DNA from: Isoetes taiwanensis
Lineage: Eukaryota > Streptophyta > Lycopodiopsida > Isoetales > Isoetaceae
Length of the DNA stretch: 64,000 nucleotides
Direction: 5' to 3'
Assembly (NCBI GenBank): GCA_021234155.1
Contig: JAJEKV010000014.1
Location: 10,929,563-10,993,562, forward strand
The notes under the pieces: generated by a model
Told to the model about the DNA's origin: nothing
Databases searched by the model: none
The model's input: the letters and a program-made list of their open reading frames with translations, nothing else
Translations under genes and position numbers: made by a program
In this document: positions 1 through 9,459 of the stretch, piece by piece
Layout: every line of letters begins with the position of its first letter
Position numbering within the stretch: the first letter of the stretch is position 1

Positions 1-1119
1 GTTTCATCAAGATTATCTCTTCGATCTCTGTCAGAAGTCTGTAATCTCAACTTTTCCGTTATGCACCAAGATAAAATTTATTTGATCTCTCTCAGAAAGA
101 ATCTCTGATTGATTAGACGGTTTAACGATTAGATTTCTAAAGGCTTAGTTCTTTTGTTAATTGAGAACCAAGATTCAACGTGGAAATAGTGATTGTCTCA
201 ATTGCAGGGAAGATAAGTAATAGGATGTTTACTTAAAGGAAAAGAGCTCATGAAAATTCTAGGACAATATGTATTTAGGTATGTTTAGAGAGATAAAAAA
301 TGTACTTCACCTCGTGTGCAAATAAGGTACATGGAAGCAGAGGCGATGGATCTAGCAATGGGACTACAAAAAGTCCCTGGAAGGATATTCCAAAAATTTC
401 AAGTTCTTTTTCCCTATTGCTATATGTTGTCTTAATGTTTTATATTTTCTTTCTCCAGGTTTCTTGGGAGCAATAAGCTCTTCCGCCCAAGAAGAGATAG
501 GGTGCATTTTGCCTTTAACGATCTGTGCAAATTCAAAAATGCAATAGTTGTGGAGTCTGGAGCTCAAATGGATGCTTGTGGCTGGTTGCTTTCCATCAGA
601 GTACGCTTGAATGGAAAATCTTTAGGAAAAAATGAAGTGGATGCGAATTATGATAGACAATCAAGCGAGGAAAGCACTCAATAATCAGGTTTGTGCTTAA
701 TGCTTCCACTTGGTTTCTTTATGAAGATGGTGCTTTTAGAAAGTAGCCATCACGCTAGAGCCTGATTTAGCCCGTCTGCAAAGTATGCACAGGAGGGGCG
801 GATGGAGTGGTCAACCCTAGCCATTGTTTATAGCCAACCCTGCCATCGTTATATCTCGGTCTCCTCTATTTTGAGGCCCAAGCGTCAGTCGACTTCCCTT
901 ATGAGTTTGAGCCTGGGTAGAGCTCATATGTTTGTGGCATGTTATTATCTTTGATGTGAGGTAGTTAGATGTATTGTTATTGCTAGTACTGATGTTATGA
1001 TATGCTTCCACTGTTATAGGAGCCCATAGGGGTGGGGGATAGACGGAGGGCCCATGTGGCTGGAGGGCTGGATAGGGGTTTTCCCACTCCGGGGGATTCA
1101 CCTTTTTATTGAGGGATAT

Positions 1120-1123
1120 GCCA
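1120..1123. repeat. Target-site duplication GCCA (left)
   Basis: GCCA directly precedes the left TIR. The same four bases follow the right TIR at 8701-8704, and they occur once in the two empty copies (11389-11392 and 20481-20484). Confidence 0.8.
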
Positions 1124-1147
1124 GGGTGTAAAATCGCTAGTGGGGTA
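1124..1147 (+). repeat. Left terminal inverted repeat
   Basis: About 24 bp beginning GGGTGTAAAATCGCTAGTGG. It is followed within 35 bp by a palindromic patch (AAGCACTTTAAGTGCT). Confidence 0.85.
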
Positions 1148-1271
1148 CAACTTTTGGCGAAGCGTTTAAGCACTTTAAGTGCTGAAAGTCGCGGACGTCG
1201 AAGCCCGTCACGCCCTTCTCCCTCCTTTTCCCCTGGGCGCGAAAACTCAGATCAGTGTTTCACTGTTGACG

Positions 1272-1661
1272 ATGGAGGCATGGAGCGCGGATGATTTTCA
1301 CAGCATCAGAGGTTTGTGCAATTCGGGGATGAAGCCTCATGAGGAAGAAGCTTGGTTGGAAAATAATGTCACGGATCGAGATTGGGATTCTGTTTGGACA
1401 AAGAAGTTGAACAAGGGAAAGATAAAATGGCACTGTGCAAAGGAGCATCTTCAAGAGAAGTTGGAAACACTCTGCCAAAAAATCTACAAGAATTGTCACA
1501 ACAAAGAAGTAAGAAAGCAACTGGCCCTTGCTTTTGCGTTTGAAAATTGCACTAGATCAATACTTGCACCTGAGGAACACAAAGTAAATTGGGCTGCATT
1601 TGCTGTGCAATGCCAAAGATACCACAACAATAGACAAGTAAAAATAGGGGAGATGTTGTAG
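1272..1661 (+). pseudogene. Plus-strand transposon gene, N-terminal part
   Basis: An open stretch of 130 residues from an ATG at 1272; an in-frame ATG lies upstream at 1179, but its residues would come from subterminal DNA. The protein is charged and helical-looking, with WLENNVTDRDWDSVW near residue 30 and a Cys/His-containing segment after it. I do not recognise the family. A weak coiled-coil-like stretch rich in Lys, Glu and Leu follows at 1961-2143 in another frame, which suggests either introns or frameshifts between the pieces. It probably belongs to the same gene as the zinc-binding and phosphatase-like segments downstream. Confidence 0.5.
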
Positions 1662-1960
1662 CACATGTTAGGAAAAAGCGGAAATGAAGGCAAAGCCAAA
1701 GGTGGCAAAACGGATTAAATGAGATCGGTGCATGTGATGAAAACATAAAAACCTTAGAGAATGCAAAGACAGGGAGATTGGAAAATCAGTTTTACTTATC
1801 ACAAAGAATCACAGAAGCAAAGAGGGAAGTGAGCTGAAAGGCAATGAGAAGGCCTCCAAATTACGAAAATGATGTTGGAAGAGGAAATCAAAACAGGTTT
1901 AAGACATGCCACAAATGATTTGGCTACAAAACAGGGAGGAGTTCAAGCTTAATCCAACAT

Positions 1961-2519
1961 GTGAGTTGGAGGCGAGAAATTAAAGATTTGGAGCGATCAT
2001 CCCGGATGGAAACTTGGCACGGGAACAAGGTACAAAAAGCAATGAACCCTACATCCGTTAATGAGCGGGTCAAACGTAAACTCAAACTTGAGGAGGAGTT
2101 AAAAGTTCTCGAAGAAGAACAGAGACTTCGCATTTCTACATAAACAATTTGTGGAAGCTGAAAATGGATACTCACCGCAACATTTAGCATCTCTACTATT
2201 ATACTGAGATAAGTTGTTAGTGGAAGATCCATTTTATACATGTTCGGCATGTGGTCTGGAATTCACTAAAGCTTACAGGTTAAGTTTAGCACTGAATTGC
2301 CAACATGAGTATCATATAGCTTGTTGTTCATTGTTGAGAGGAGGACAATGTATTCATGGTTGCCCCGGAAAGGTGCCGAGGGGTGTATTTGACGAGTTAG
2401 GTTTTGGCCATGTTGAAGGTGCTTCAAATAGTACACCAAAAAAAGGATGTGTTAATCCGATCCCCGCAATTGAGGTCTCACCGCTTCGGGGTTCAAAGAA
2501 GGACAATGGTGCCATTTGA
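1961..2519 (+). pseudogene. Plus-strand transposon gene: coiled coil and RING-like zinc domain
   Basis: The first part (1961-2143) encodes a Lys/Glu-rich helix (KLKLEEELKVLEEEQRL). The second (from about 2214, another frame) encodes a compact cysteine/histidine array: YTCSACG, then about 17 residues, NCQHEYHIACC, then GGQCIHGCPGK. The spacing C-x2-C ... C-x-H-x2-H-x2-C ... C-x3-C is what a RING or PHD-like zinc fold needs, though I cannot assign one. The frame closes at 2519. Further broken coding sequence rich in Pro and Lys/Arg continues to about 2965. Confidence 0.5.
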
Positions 2520-3256
2520 AGATGCACAACACCCGCAAAAGTCCTATAAGAGTACAAATCAATTGTGGGACTGATTTGAATGCAACAACCAGAACCACCA
2601 CCACCAGTCCAAGAAGGCCCCAAGAAGCTATAGAAGAAGGCGTAAACCAAGGCCGCCGTTGTAAACACAAAGACACCGGTTGTGGAAAAAACAACGGAAC
2701 CGATTGTACACCTTTGAAGCACCTAAGGAAGTTGAGGGAGTAATTCCATCGGATGAGGGCAACTTGGGTGACTATTTGCGAAAAGGAAAGGGCGGAAGAA
2801 GAACAAAGAGGGGTAAGGCGGAGGATAGCACGAGAAGTTGTTCGGGCTCCAAGAAAGAGAACAAGAAGTAGCTATGCAAAAGATGCAGAAGCGGTCTCAA
2901 TCATGACACCACACCTATCGAAGTGTGTTCAAGAAAAAATGCGTAATCGGGGCCTCAAGTTTTAGGTGAGCCCGATGTTCAAAAAGTGATTGCTGCCTGC
3001 GCAGAACCACGGAGGGTCGGTGTGGGCATTCTTTGGGCAAGCCCGAAATCGTGTTGCTTAAGACATTGAATATTATTGATTTTCTTTTGTTGCATTCAAC
3101 GTAGGATTACCAGTTGATTCTGTTAGGTCGAGAATCTGCTTTGTTGATACGAAAAGGTTTCCACATTCAACCCATTTTTCATTTTCATCTTCATCTATTT
3201 ATTCATGTAGTAATTTGTATTGTGTAGGTATTAGGGATGTTCCAACGTACTAAATA

Positions 3257-3773
3257 TTGATTTGGCAAAGAAAAGATAAACTCATTGTCTTGGATTTAAA
3301 TGGTGTGTTGGTAAAACATTTGGTGCAAATGAACACATACGGCTTGGAGGCGGGATTGACAATGACATACACTAGCGTAAAAAAAGTGATATTCGGACGA
3401 AGCGGTGCTCTTCTTGAAGACTTTGTTCTGAAGTGTTGTGTTGGTATATGGTCATCAATGCAACTCTCTAATGTGGAAGATGTGCTGCAAGTACTATGTC
3501 TAGATTTGAGGGACGATTTCAATTTGTATGGGGACGGGGAAAAATGTGTGCTGGACCAATTTTCACCACCCTAACAAACACTGGTCATCGATCATGATGA
3601 AGCCACTTGGGAAAATATATGAGCCATACCCAAGATTCAAAGGTAAGACTTTGCTTCTTGATGATTCATTATACAAGTCTTACCTTAGCAGTCCCTGGAA
3701 ATTTCTGCGGGTACCTGCATTCAAGATGGATGTCCATGATGAAGTGCTAACAAGATACTCACCCCAAAGATAG
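3257..3773 (+). pseudogene. FCP1/NIF-like phosphatase domain (HAD fold), frameshifted
   Basis: Frame 3257-3574 contains KLIVLDLNGVLV, matching the catalytic start of FCP1/NIF-type HAD phosphatases. It is followed by an insert, then GALLEDFVLKCCVGIWSS and a segment ending CVLDQ that matches the family's W-D-Q position. A shift near 3530-3545 moves the frame to 3528-3773, where KTLLLDDSLYKSYLS matches the family's conserved late motif (LLLDDSPYK). The first motif reads D-x-N rather than the D-x-D of active FCP1; plant relatives with DxNG also exist, so activity is doubtful. In a DNA transposon this is either a captured host exon set or a true accessory gene. Broken coding sequence continues to about 3960. 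Confidence 0.68.
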
Positions 3774-3973
3774 AAGAAATACTTGCGAGGCCAAGGCGAG
3801 GAAGAAATGAAGTCAATTGGTGAAGAACACACACAGATACAAGTCCCACCCAAGATAGATAGAAAGATTATGAAGCTATGCTTGGAAAGACTTTCACGGA
3901 AAAACAGATTCTTGATTATGCGAGGTTTGTGAAGGAGGAATTGGAGAAGGTTTATGGTGATGACGATTGTCAT

Positions 3974-4590
3974 TCTCCATAACTATTGGTCTGTTTGTCA
4001 TTTATGTAGGCCAAGGAATTCTACACTTTTCATGTACCATCTTTATCTTAATTTAAGAATCTTTTTGCTATATTGTTTATGTAGTTCAATGCGAGACTTG
4101 TCTATAAGTTTTTGCTATAGTGTTTATATACCGCTTCAATCTTGACCGAAAGGGATGCTTAAAACTTATCAAGTGCTTAAAAAAAAAAAATCACGCAAGT
4201 ACTACTCGGTATGAGTCTTAATGGCTTCTTGTCATGCGGTTAAGGTCGCGGTGCTTATTGTTAATGTATATAAGCTGTTTGAAGGTAGCTGTTTATTGCA
4301 TAAGTGCTTTCGTGTGTTCGATTAATTACTCGGCACTTCTTTGAAAGCCGATTAAAATGCTTAGTGCTTGAAACTAATTAAAGAGCTAGAAACATTTGTT
4401 ACATTCAAGCGAGAATCTGAATGGGTACCGCGAGAATTGAACTTCATAAATGTGATAGATAGACAACAAAAACATTTGATAGAAGAAGAAGAAGAGATTT
4501 TAATGAAACAAAGATAGAAACAGTTACAAAATCGTTTGATGGAAACAAGATTTTTTATAAAAAAAGCCCCCGACCCTTTGTACAAAGGGC
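3974..4590. other. Non-coding middle of the TIR transposon
   Basis: Between the convergent genes. It contains AT-rich sequence and several AAGTGCTTA/TAAGCACTT-like words (for example near 4165 and 4300) that recall the subterminal motif of the element. No coding segment is supported. Confidence 0.5.
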
Positions 4591-4680
4591 GGGGGGTCTT
4601 CTAGAGGGCGGGGGTGTCTTCTTCAAAGGGGGGTGTCTTCTTCAAAGGGGTGTCTTCTTCAAGGGGGGGGGTGTCTTCTT
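4590..4680. repeat. Short tandem repeat, GGGGTGTCTTCTTCAA type
   Basis: Four to five imperfect copies of a 16-20 bp unit. On the minus strand they encode repeats of EEDTP in the tail of the minus-strand ORF. Confidence 0.75.
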
Positions 4681-4978
4681 CATCTTCATCCATTACGCAT
4701 GTTTCATTCTCCATCTGCAACAAATGAAAATGAAAGATTAAACAAACAAAAAATTGAAAACAGAAAACAAATGAAAATGCATGTACCTTTAAGGACCGCC
4801 CTGAACTCCTCCAAGTCGGCTTCTTCTTCTTCTTCCTCTTCTTCTTCTTCCTCTTAGTCTTCTTCTTCTTCTTTCTCGGACTCGTCCTCTTCTTAAGTCC
4901 CCTATCCAACCCCCGCATAACAGCAAAGACATACTCTAATTCATTTCCGGTTTCATTTTCCTCATTCCTTAGAATCAA
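4601..4978 (-). CDS. Minus-strand transposon gene with Lys-rich and acidic segments, one clear intron
   Basis: The frame runs from 4978 to 4601 but contains a textbook intron at 4715-4786 (72 bp): donor AAAG|GTAC, a T-rich body and acceptor TTGCAG|ATGG. Removing it joins a lysine-rich stretch (residues about 30-60, encoded by a GAA/AAG microsatellite at 4815-4880) to an acidic, Pro-Thr repeat tail (DEDEEDTPP, EEDTP). Low-complexity charged proteins are hard to assign and I give no function. It may be the 3' end of the larger minus-strand gene or a separate gene. Confidence 0.45.
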   Translation of the reverse strand: MILRNEENETGNELEYVFAVMRGLDRGLKKRTSPRKKKKKTKRKKKKRKKKKKPTWRSSGRSLKVHAFSFVFCFQFFVCLIFHFHLLQMENETCVMDEDEEDTPPLEEDTPLKKTPPFEEDTPAL

Positions 4979-5641
4979 GATGAGAATCTAATCGCATTCC
5001 TCCTCAAACCGGGAGGCAATAGAGTGGGGTGAGAGGAGAGGCAGCAGCAAAGCAGCAGAATTTCCCAGCGGCGGCAGGAAGAGGGAGGGAACACCTCTTC
5101 GACGGCTTAGTGCTCTTTCTTCCGAGGTGACCTCCCTGCTCCTCCTGATCTTGCTCGCCTTCATTGTAGAGTGGGCGGAATCTAATGAGGAATGGGAATC
5201 TCGGAGTGCGGAGGAATTGGGAGGCGGAGTGCAAGGGCGCGAAAGCGTGAGCTTGAGAAGAGCTTACGCTTAGGCCTAGACCGCTTAAGTCACAGTTTAG
5301 CTAAAGCGTCGCCATGTCCATAAACCTCACACACGCTGAGAACAATTAATTCGTAACCAGGCTTAAATATTTCGTATGACCAGTCGAATTGACACATGTC
5401 ACATCGTGGGAATGCCTTGACAATATAATTTTGCCAAGAATGTTGGGATAGTGATGGTACCAAAATAAATAATTGAACCTTATTCCAATGTCACAACTCT
5501 ACATTCTTATAAACAACAATTCACTCTTCATTTCGAAGTACGTGTCCATGCACACCACCCTTGTGCATCCTCACTATTGTTAATATATATAAAAATATGT
5601 GCTTACGTGCTTAGGTGAATCACATCAATTTCGTTAAGTGT
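4979..5641. other. Gap between minus-strand transposon genes
   Basis: GC-richer at 5000-5270, then AT-rich. A cluster of TTAGGC/GCTTAGG and TAAGCG words lies around 5260-5330. No coding segment is supported. Confidence 0.4.
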
Positions 5642-6365
5642 TTACATTGTTATTGGGAGACTGGCCATAATTTTTTCATGGGTCTCCTGTGAAATTCTGT
5701 ACATGTCTGTGCCTTCTATTTTTTCCATATCAATTTTAGGATATCTTACCACATGGCTGTGCACGGAGGCTTCGGGTTGTTTAGTGAGCAACATATACTT
5801 GAAATTACCCAAGAATTGATAATACAAACCACTTAAGATAACCTCATGCACTCCAAATTTTTGCCCGCATCCATCTTTGTATGAATCTTCAAGTGTGCAT
5901 TTGGGTTCTGTGCACTTGAGGATGTAGAAGTCCACACCCTCTGAATTGTCTACCTCCGCATTCACTGCAAAATTGTCACCTACCTCTACCAAATTACTGA
6001 TCCATTCATTGGCTTGTTCAAGAGTCTCCTTTTTTCTTCTCAACTCCACGGTTTTAAGTCGGTCACCTCCCACTTTCCAAATCTACACCATTGATGCGGG
6101 AGTCCCAATTATGATCCATGCAAAACGGCGAGAAACATGGCGGGGCATCTATGAGCAAGCCTGTTTGGTCTACTCCTGGCGGCAGTGTCGATCTGATGAA
6201 TCTTCTTTGTGCCTTTGAGTGTTTCAATTTCATATTCTTCCATGTTTGCCACAACAACAGGTTCAATTTCCCAAAATATCTTTTGATCTCATCCGTTTCA
6301 TCGGTAGGCTGGCGAAATATGTACCGCGAAAATTTTACAATATCTTTAGCATGCCTCGGTTGCAC
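5642..6365 (-). pseudogene. C-terminal segment of the putative transposase
   Basis: Two overlapping frames (6365-6063 and 6073-5642) are one protein split by a single-base shift after NGVDLESGR. The first holds LNLLLWQTWKNMK and a basic RRFIRSTLPP stretch. The second starts in a helix (ETLEQANEWISNLV) and continues with NAEVDNSEGVDFYILKC, a VHEVILSGLYYQFLG strand-turn-strand and VHSHVVRYPK. The layout matches the C-terminal half of the uncharacterised family named in the parent entry. The stop is at 5642. Confidence 0.6.
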
Positions 6366-8058
6366 ACCATTGGGTTTGAGTTGTTCCTTACTTAGCGACC
6401 TTTTGATAACAAAGACACACCACCATCATGTTCACCTTTACCATGAGCGGTGGCAAAGTAGTTCCACACTATTTCCTTGTCATTGATTGTGAAGTACACG
6501 CCTAAGAAAAAAAAAAGGTTTTCGACTTGAATTGTGATGAGCAGCCATCACTCCAAACCCAATGCTTCTCATACTCTATTTCTGTTCCTTAAGCCATGCA
6601 ACATGCTTTTGTAGGCGTTGTTCCACAAATAATGAGTCATGCACCTTATCATCGAAAATGTAAAAGTGAGTCTCTTTTATGATCTTCCTACCATTGTTGA
6701 GTCTATTCTGATCTGCTCCAACCTTACGTTTTTTTTTTCTTCTTTGGGCCAGGTCTTCTTACATGCCTACGACGGGAACAAGAATATCGGCACTTTTGTC
6801 ATGTCTATATGTTATGTGAACAAGTATAGAAACTTGAGTGCGTATGCGGTGCATTGGGGGCTCATTCGGATCTTGATCTTTGTAATTTTCTGCAAAGTCA
6901 ATAATAGATACAATTGTATCTTAAAATGATGAGACACCTTTGTTTAAATTGATTGGCACAAATGTGCTATGTAATTGTGTGGAACAAAATCTGATATTAC
7001 CTTCTTCACTTCCTCTTGAAACTCTTTGGGACTTCTCTCCTTACGTACTAATCTCAAGGCAGGGTTTGTACCTCAAAGCCTTTCTTGGATCCCCCTCTAA
7101 TTCTACGTCACGGTCCACGTTTGCTTTTCAAATGTCTTCCAAGTAACTAGTCTTGAACCCGTGCCATCCATTTCCCCGTGGACATTTTCTAATTCTATCC
7201 AACCCACATTTTTTACCGCCAACATCAGCGGTTATGATCAAACCACTCCTCATCATCACCTTTGCTTTGCTGCACCACTTGTCTCCATAAATCACCGGTG
7301 CACTTGATTGTATGCTCCTTGGCTGCATTACGGGGCGGGGCCACAAATCTCCACGATGGCGGTTGCAATTGTCATGAACTCCACCCGATTTTCTCATCTT
7401 TGTTCAATCCCCTCATGATGTATTCAAAATTTCAAGTGGTAAATGCAACAGCATGTATGCCTCTCACGCAGCGTCCTCCTTACAAAACTTCGGTTTCAAC
7501 CTCTCAAAAGTCTGCAATGCAATTTTGATATGAGGATTCTCCTCTCTAAACCTCGAGGTAGAATTGCAACCTAGGGAAATCGTGTGAATGCCAAATAAAT
7601 GCTACATATAATGAACCCTACAATATAGGATGAATACTTACTTGGTGACTTCAAGAAGGTGAATTGGATGTTCCATCTTTATTCCCTGTCTCTCGATACA
7701 TACTTCCTCACGTCTTTCTTGTATGGAGAAACTCTTGTATTTTTCTCGTCGAGAACTTGATAACTTCTTCTCTATTGTAATCTAACATGCTATCCATCCG
7801 CTTCCTCCTCCTGAACATTGACCAAGGTCCTTCCCTTTGTTAGCTTGCACCCTTCTTTGAAAAGCATTTGAAATTGTTTTTTTTGGGATCTTTGAAAGCA
7901 ATCTGCCCACTTCCTTGATTCAATGGCTTGACACCATTTCTACCTGCTGCTTTGCCATTATCGAGGTGGACTTCCTTGCCGCGAAGCATGTCATGATTCC
8001 TCTCAAACTTATGTTCTTGCATTGTTTCCTTCAAATTCTTCACCATTTGCTCGGCCAT
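5642..8058 (-). pseudogene. Putative DDE-type transposase gene of the TIR element (broken)
   Basis: Reading from high to low coordinates: an open segment at 8058-7840; a canonical donor GTAAGT near 7650 and acceptor CCCTAG near 7567; a cysteine motif RHTCCCIYH (7466-7436); DFAENYKDQ (6899-6873); WSDGCSSQFKS (about 6560-6525); WNYFATAHGKGEHDGG (about 6470-6421); then the C-terminal part 6365-5642. I recall this motif series from a widespread, uncharacterised protein family in plants and animals. The acidic residues in DFAENY, WSDGC and HGKGEHDG are spaced as the catalytic residues of an RNase H-like DDE/D transposase could be; that is inference. Frameshifts and stops break it into pieces, at least one (near 6065) a single-base shift. 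It is the best candidate for the gene that moves the element. Confidence 0.6.
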
Positions 8059-8677
8059 AGTAACATGCTTAGATTTCTTTATAGAAGCAATTGGTAAATC
8101 CCTTGCCCTCCAAAGAAGACTGTCAAGGATGCGGCCTTTGTCATTGTCATCAACATTTGTACTAATTTGGTTGAATACTTCATAAATTTCTCCTGAAATT
8201 TCTCTTATTCTAGGTCACTTTCGGTCTCAATTTCTTATTCTTCTTTGAAGGCGAATCTTGAAGGGGAATTCTTCTTCATTGCTACCTTCTTTGCATACAA
8301 TCTCGCCTCGATCTCTCTTCCTTCCTTTGCATCAATGGCTCTGTAAATTGAACGGGGAGAGGAATTGGGCTTCATCTATCCCGGATTTCTGTGTATTGCA
8401 AAATTGGTGAGGGCAAATTGTTGAATTTCGGTTCAGGCAATTCTTGGAAACAATTAGTCCCTCCATTTTGCTTGAATTCAAGATGGGTTAGCCCGCCATC
8501 CAGGAATATGGTGGGCTACAGGCATTCATGTTTCCGGCACCAAACATGTTCATGATTCTCTCAGCCTGTCATTTGACGGGCGCGCACCCTACATGTCAAT
8601 ACTTCAATCACGCACGTCGTGTTTAAAACACACCGATTTTAAGCACTTGTAAGCGGCGTCCGGACGGTGATTTCTGC
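8059..8677. other. 5' flank of the putative transposase gene
   Basis: Broken minus-strand coding sequence (REIEARLYAKK and an acidic stretch) is readable to about 8340 and is probably the gene's first exon. From 8340 to the TIR lies promoter-side sequence with no clear TATA box. Confidence 0.35.
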
Positions 8678-8700
8678 TACCCAGTACCGATTTTGCACCC
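8678..8700 (-). repeat. Right terminal inverted repeat
   Basis: Read on the minus strand it begins GGGTGCAAAATCGGTACTGG. Just inside lies AAGTGCTTAAAATCGGT, which repeats both the subterminal motif and part of the TIR. Confidence 0.85.
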
Positions 8701-8704
8701 GCCA
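8701..8704. repeat. Target-site duplication GCCA (right)
   Basis: Second copy of the four-base duplication. Joining 1123 to 8705 restores the sequence seen in the other two units. Confidence 0.8.
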
Positions 8705-9234
8705 CCTGCATATAGAGTAGGAGAAAAACACCCTATATGCGTTACTTTTTAGCTTAAAACCCCCTACTGTACGGTATATGAATATTACTACATATATATA
8801 ACCCCTCCCGACTTTATACGTCATTTGCTTGTTAGAGAACCCCTCCTGTACGCCTTGATTGTACAATTTTTTTTTTTAGTAATAGATAATTGAGGGGCAA
8901 CTAAGTAAAAATAGAATTTGAATTTAAATGCAACTTTGCAAAAATAAAATTACTGCTTCCAAGTGCTTCCATATTTTAAGTGATCCATGAAAAAAATGTT
9001 TTATAGTTTATGGAGCAAATTCTTATATCAAAGTAAGCTACCATCCAGTAACATTAACAAGAAGACAATAAGCTCATAGCTCATCAATGAGTTGTGGTCA
9101 ATTTATTCCAAGACTACCATCTCTTGCCATGTCCTTACTAAATCTTTTCCGTCCGCTTATTACCTGCAAAATAAAGTGCACTTAATATTAGATTAATATC
9201 ATAAGATGTAAGAATCAATATATAAACAAACCTT
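8701..9234. other. Segment B, downstream flank of the unit gene (unit 1)
   Basis: AT-rich, shared at high identity with 11393-11922 and 20485-21015. No coding segment. It is the 3' flank of the minus-strand gene. Confidence 0.6.
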
Positions 9235-9459
9235 TTATCGGCCTTTTATTTGATCGGCTACAAAGCTATCAAATAATGCTTTGTCTTTCTTGTCCAGAAT
9301 ATATTTATTAGTTTTTGCATCATATGTTAAGCATGCTAACGATATTATCGAATCAAGTGAAATAAGTTGATTGTCAGATAAATCATAAGTAAACCATCGA
9401 AGGTTTTTCTCCACATTCCTCCTGAACATTTGTAAATGTCGCAACCCATGATACCACAT
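9235..9459 (-). pseudogene. Unit gene, copy 1: C-terminal end fused to upstream sequence
   Basis: The last 60 or so residues (FTYDLSDNQLISLDSIISLACLTYD...) match copies 2 and 3. Upstream of codon 15 the frame jumps into segment D because about 500 bp of segment C are missing: unit 2 reads GAACATTGTACC on one side and TTCATTGTAAATG on the other, and unit 1 joins them through CATTGTA with an added T. The product family is not recognised. Confidence 0.7.

Larger units (their letters stand above)
1124..8700. mobile_element. TIR DNA transposon, 7577 bp, superfamily not recognised
   Basis: The element starts GGGTGTAAAATCG at 1124 and ends, on the opposite strand, GGGTGCAAAATCG at 8700; the inverted repeats match at about 20 of 24 positions with one gap. 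It is flanked by GCCA on both sides, and units 2 and 3 lack it exactly, which proves the boundaries. Inside both ends lie copies of AAGTGCTT/AAGCACTT. Gene content is convergent: a plus-strand gene (about 1272-3960) with a zinc-binding and an FCP1-like domain, and minus-strand genes (about 8340-5642 and 4978-4601). A 4 bp duplication with these termini does not fit hAT (8 bp), Mutator (9 bp), CACTA (3 bp, CACTA ends), PIF/Harbinger (3 bp, TWA) or mariner (TA). All its genes carry breaks. Confidence 0.87.

Noticed and set aside
1124-8700. Assignment to CACTA because of subterminal repeats
   Set aside because: Ends are GGGTG, not CACTA, and the duplication is 4 bp rather than 3 bp.
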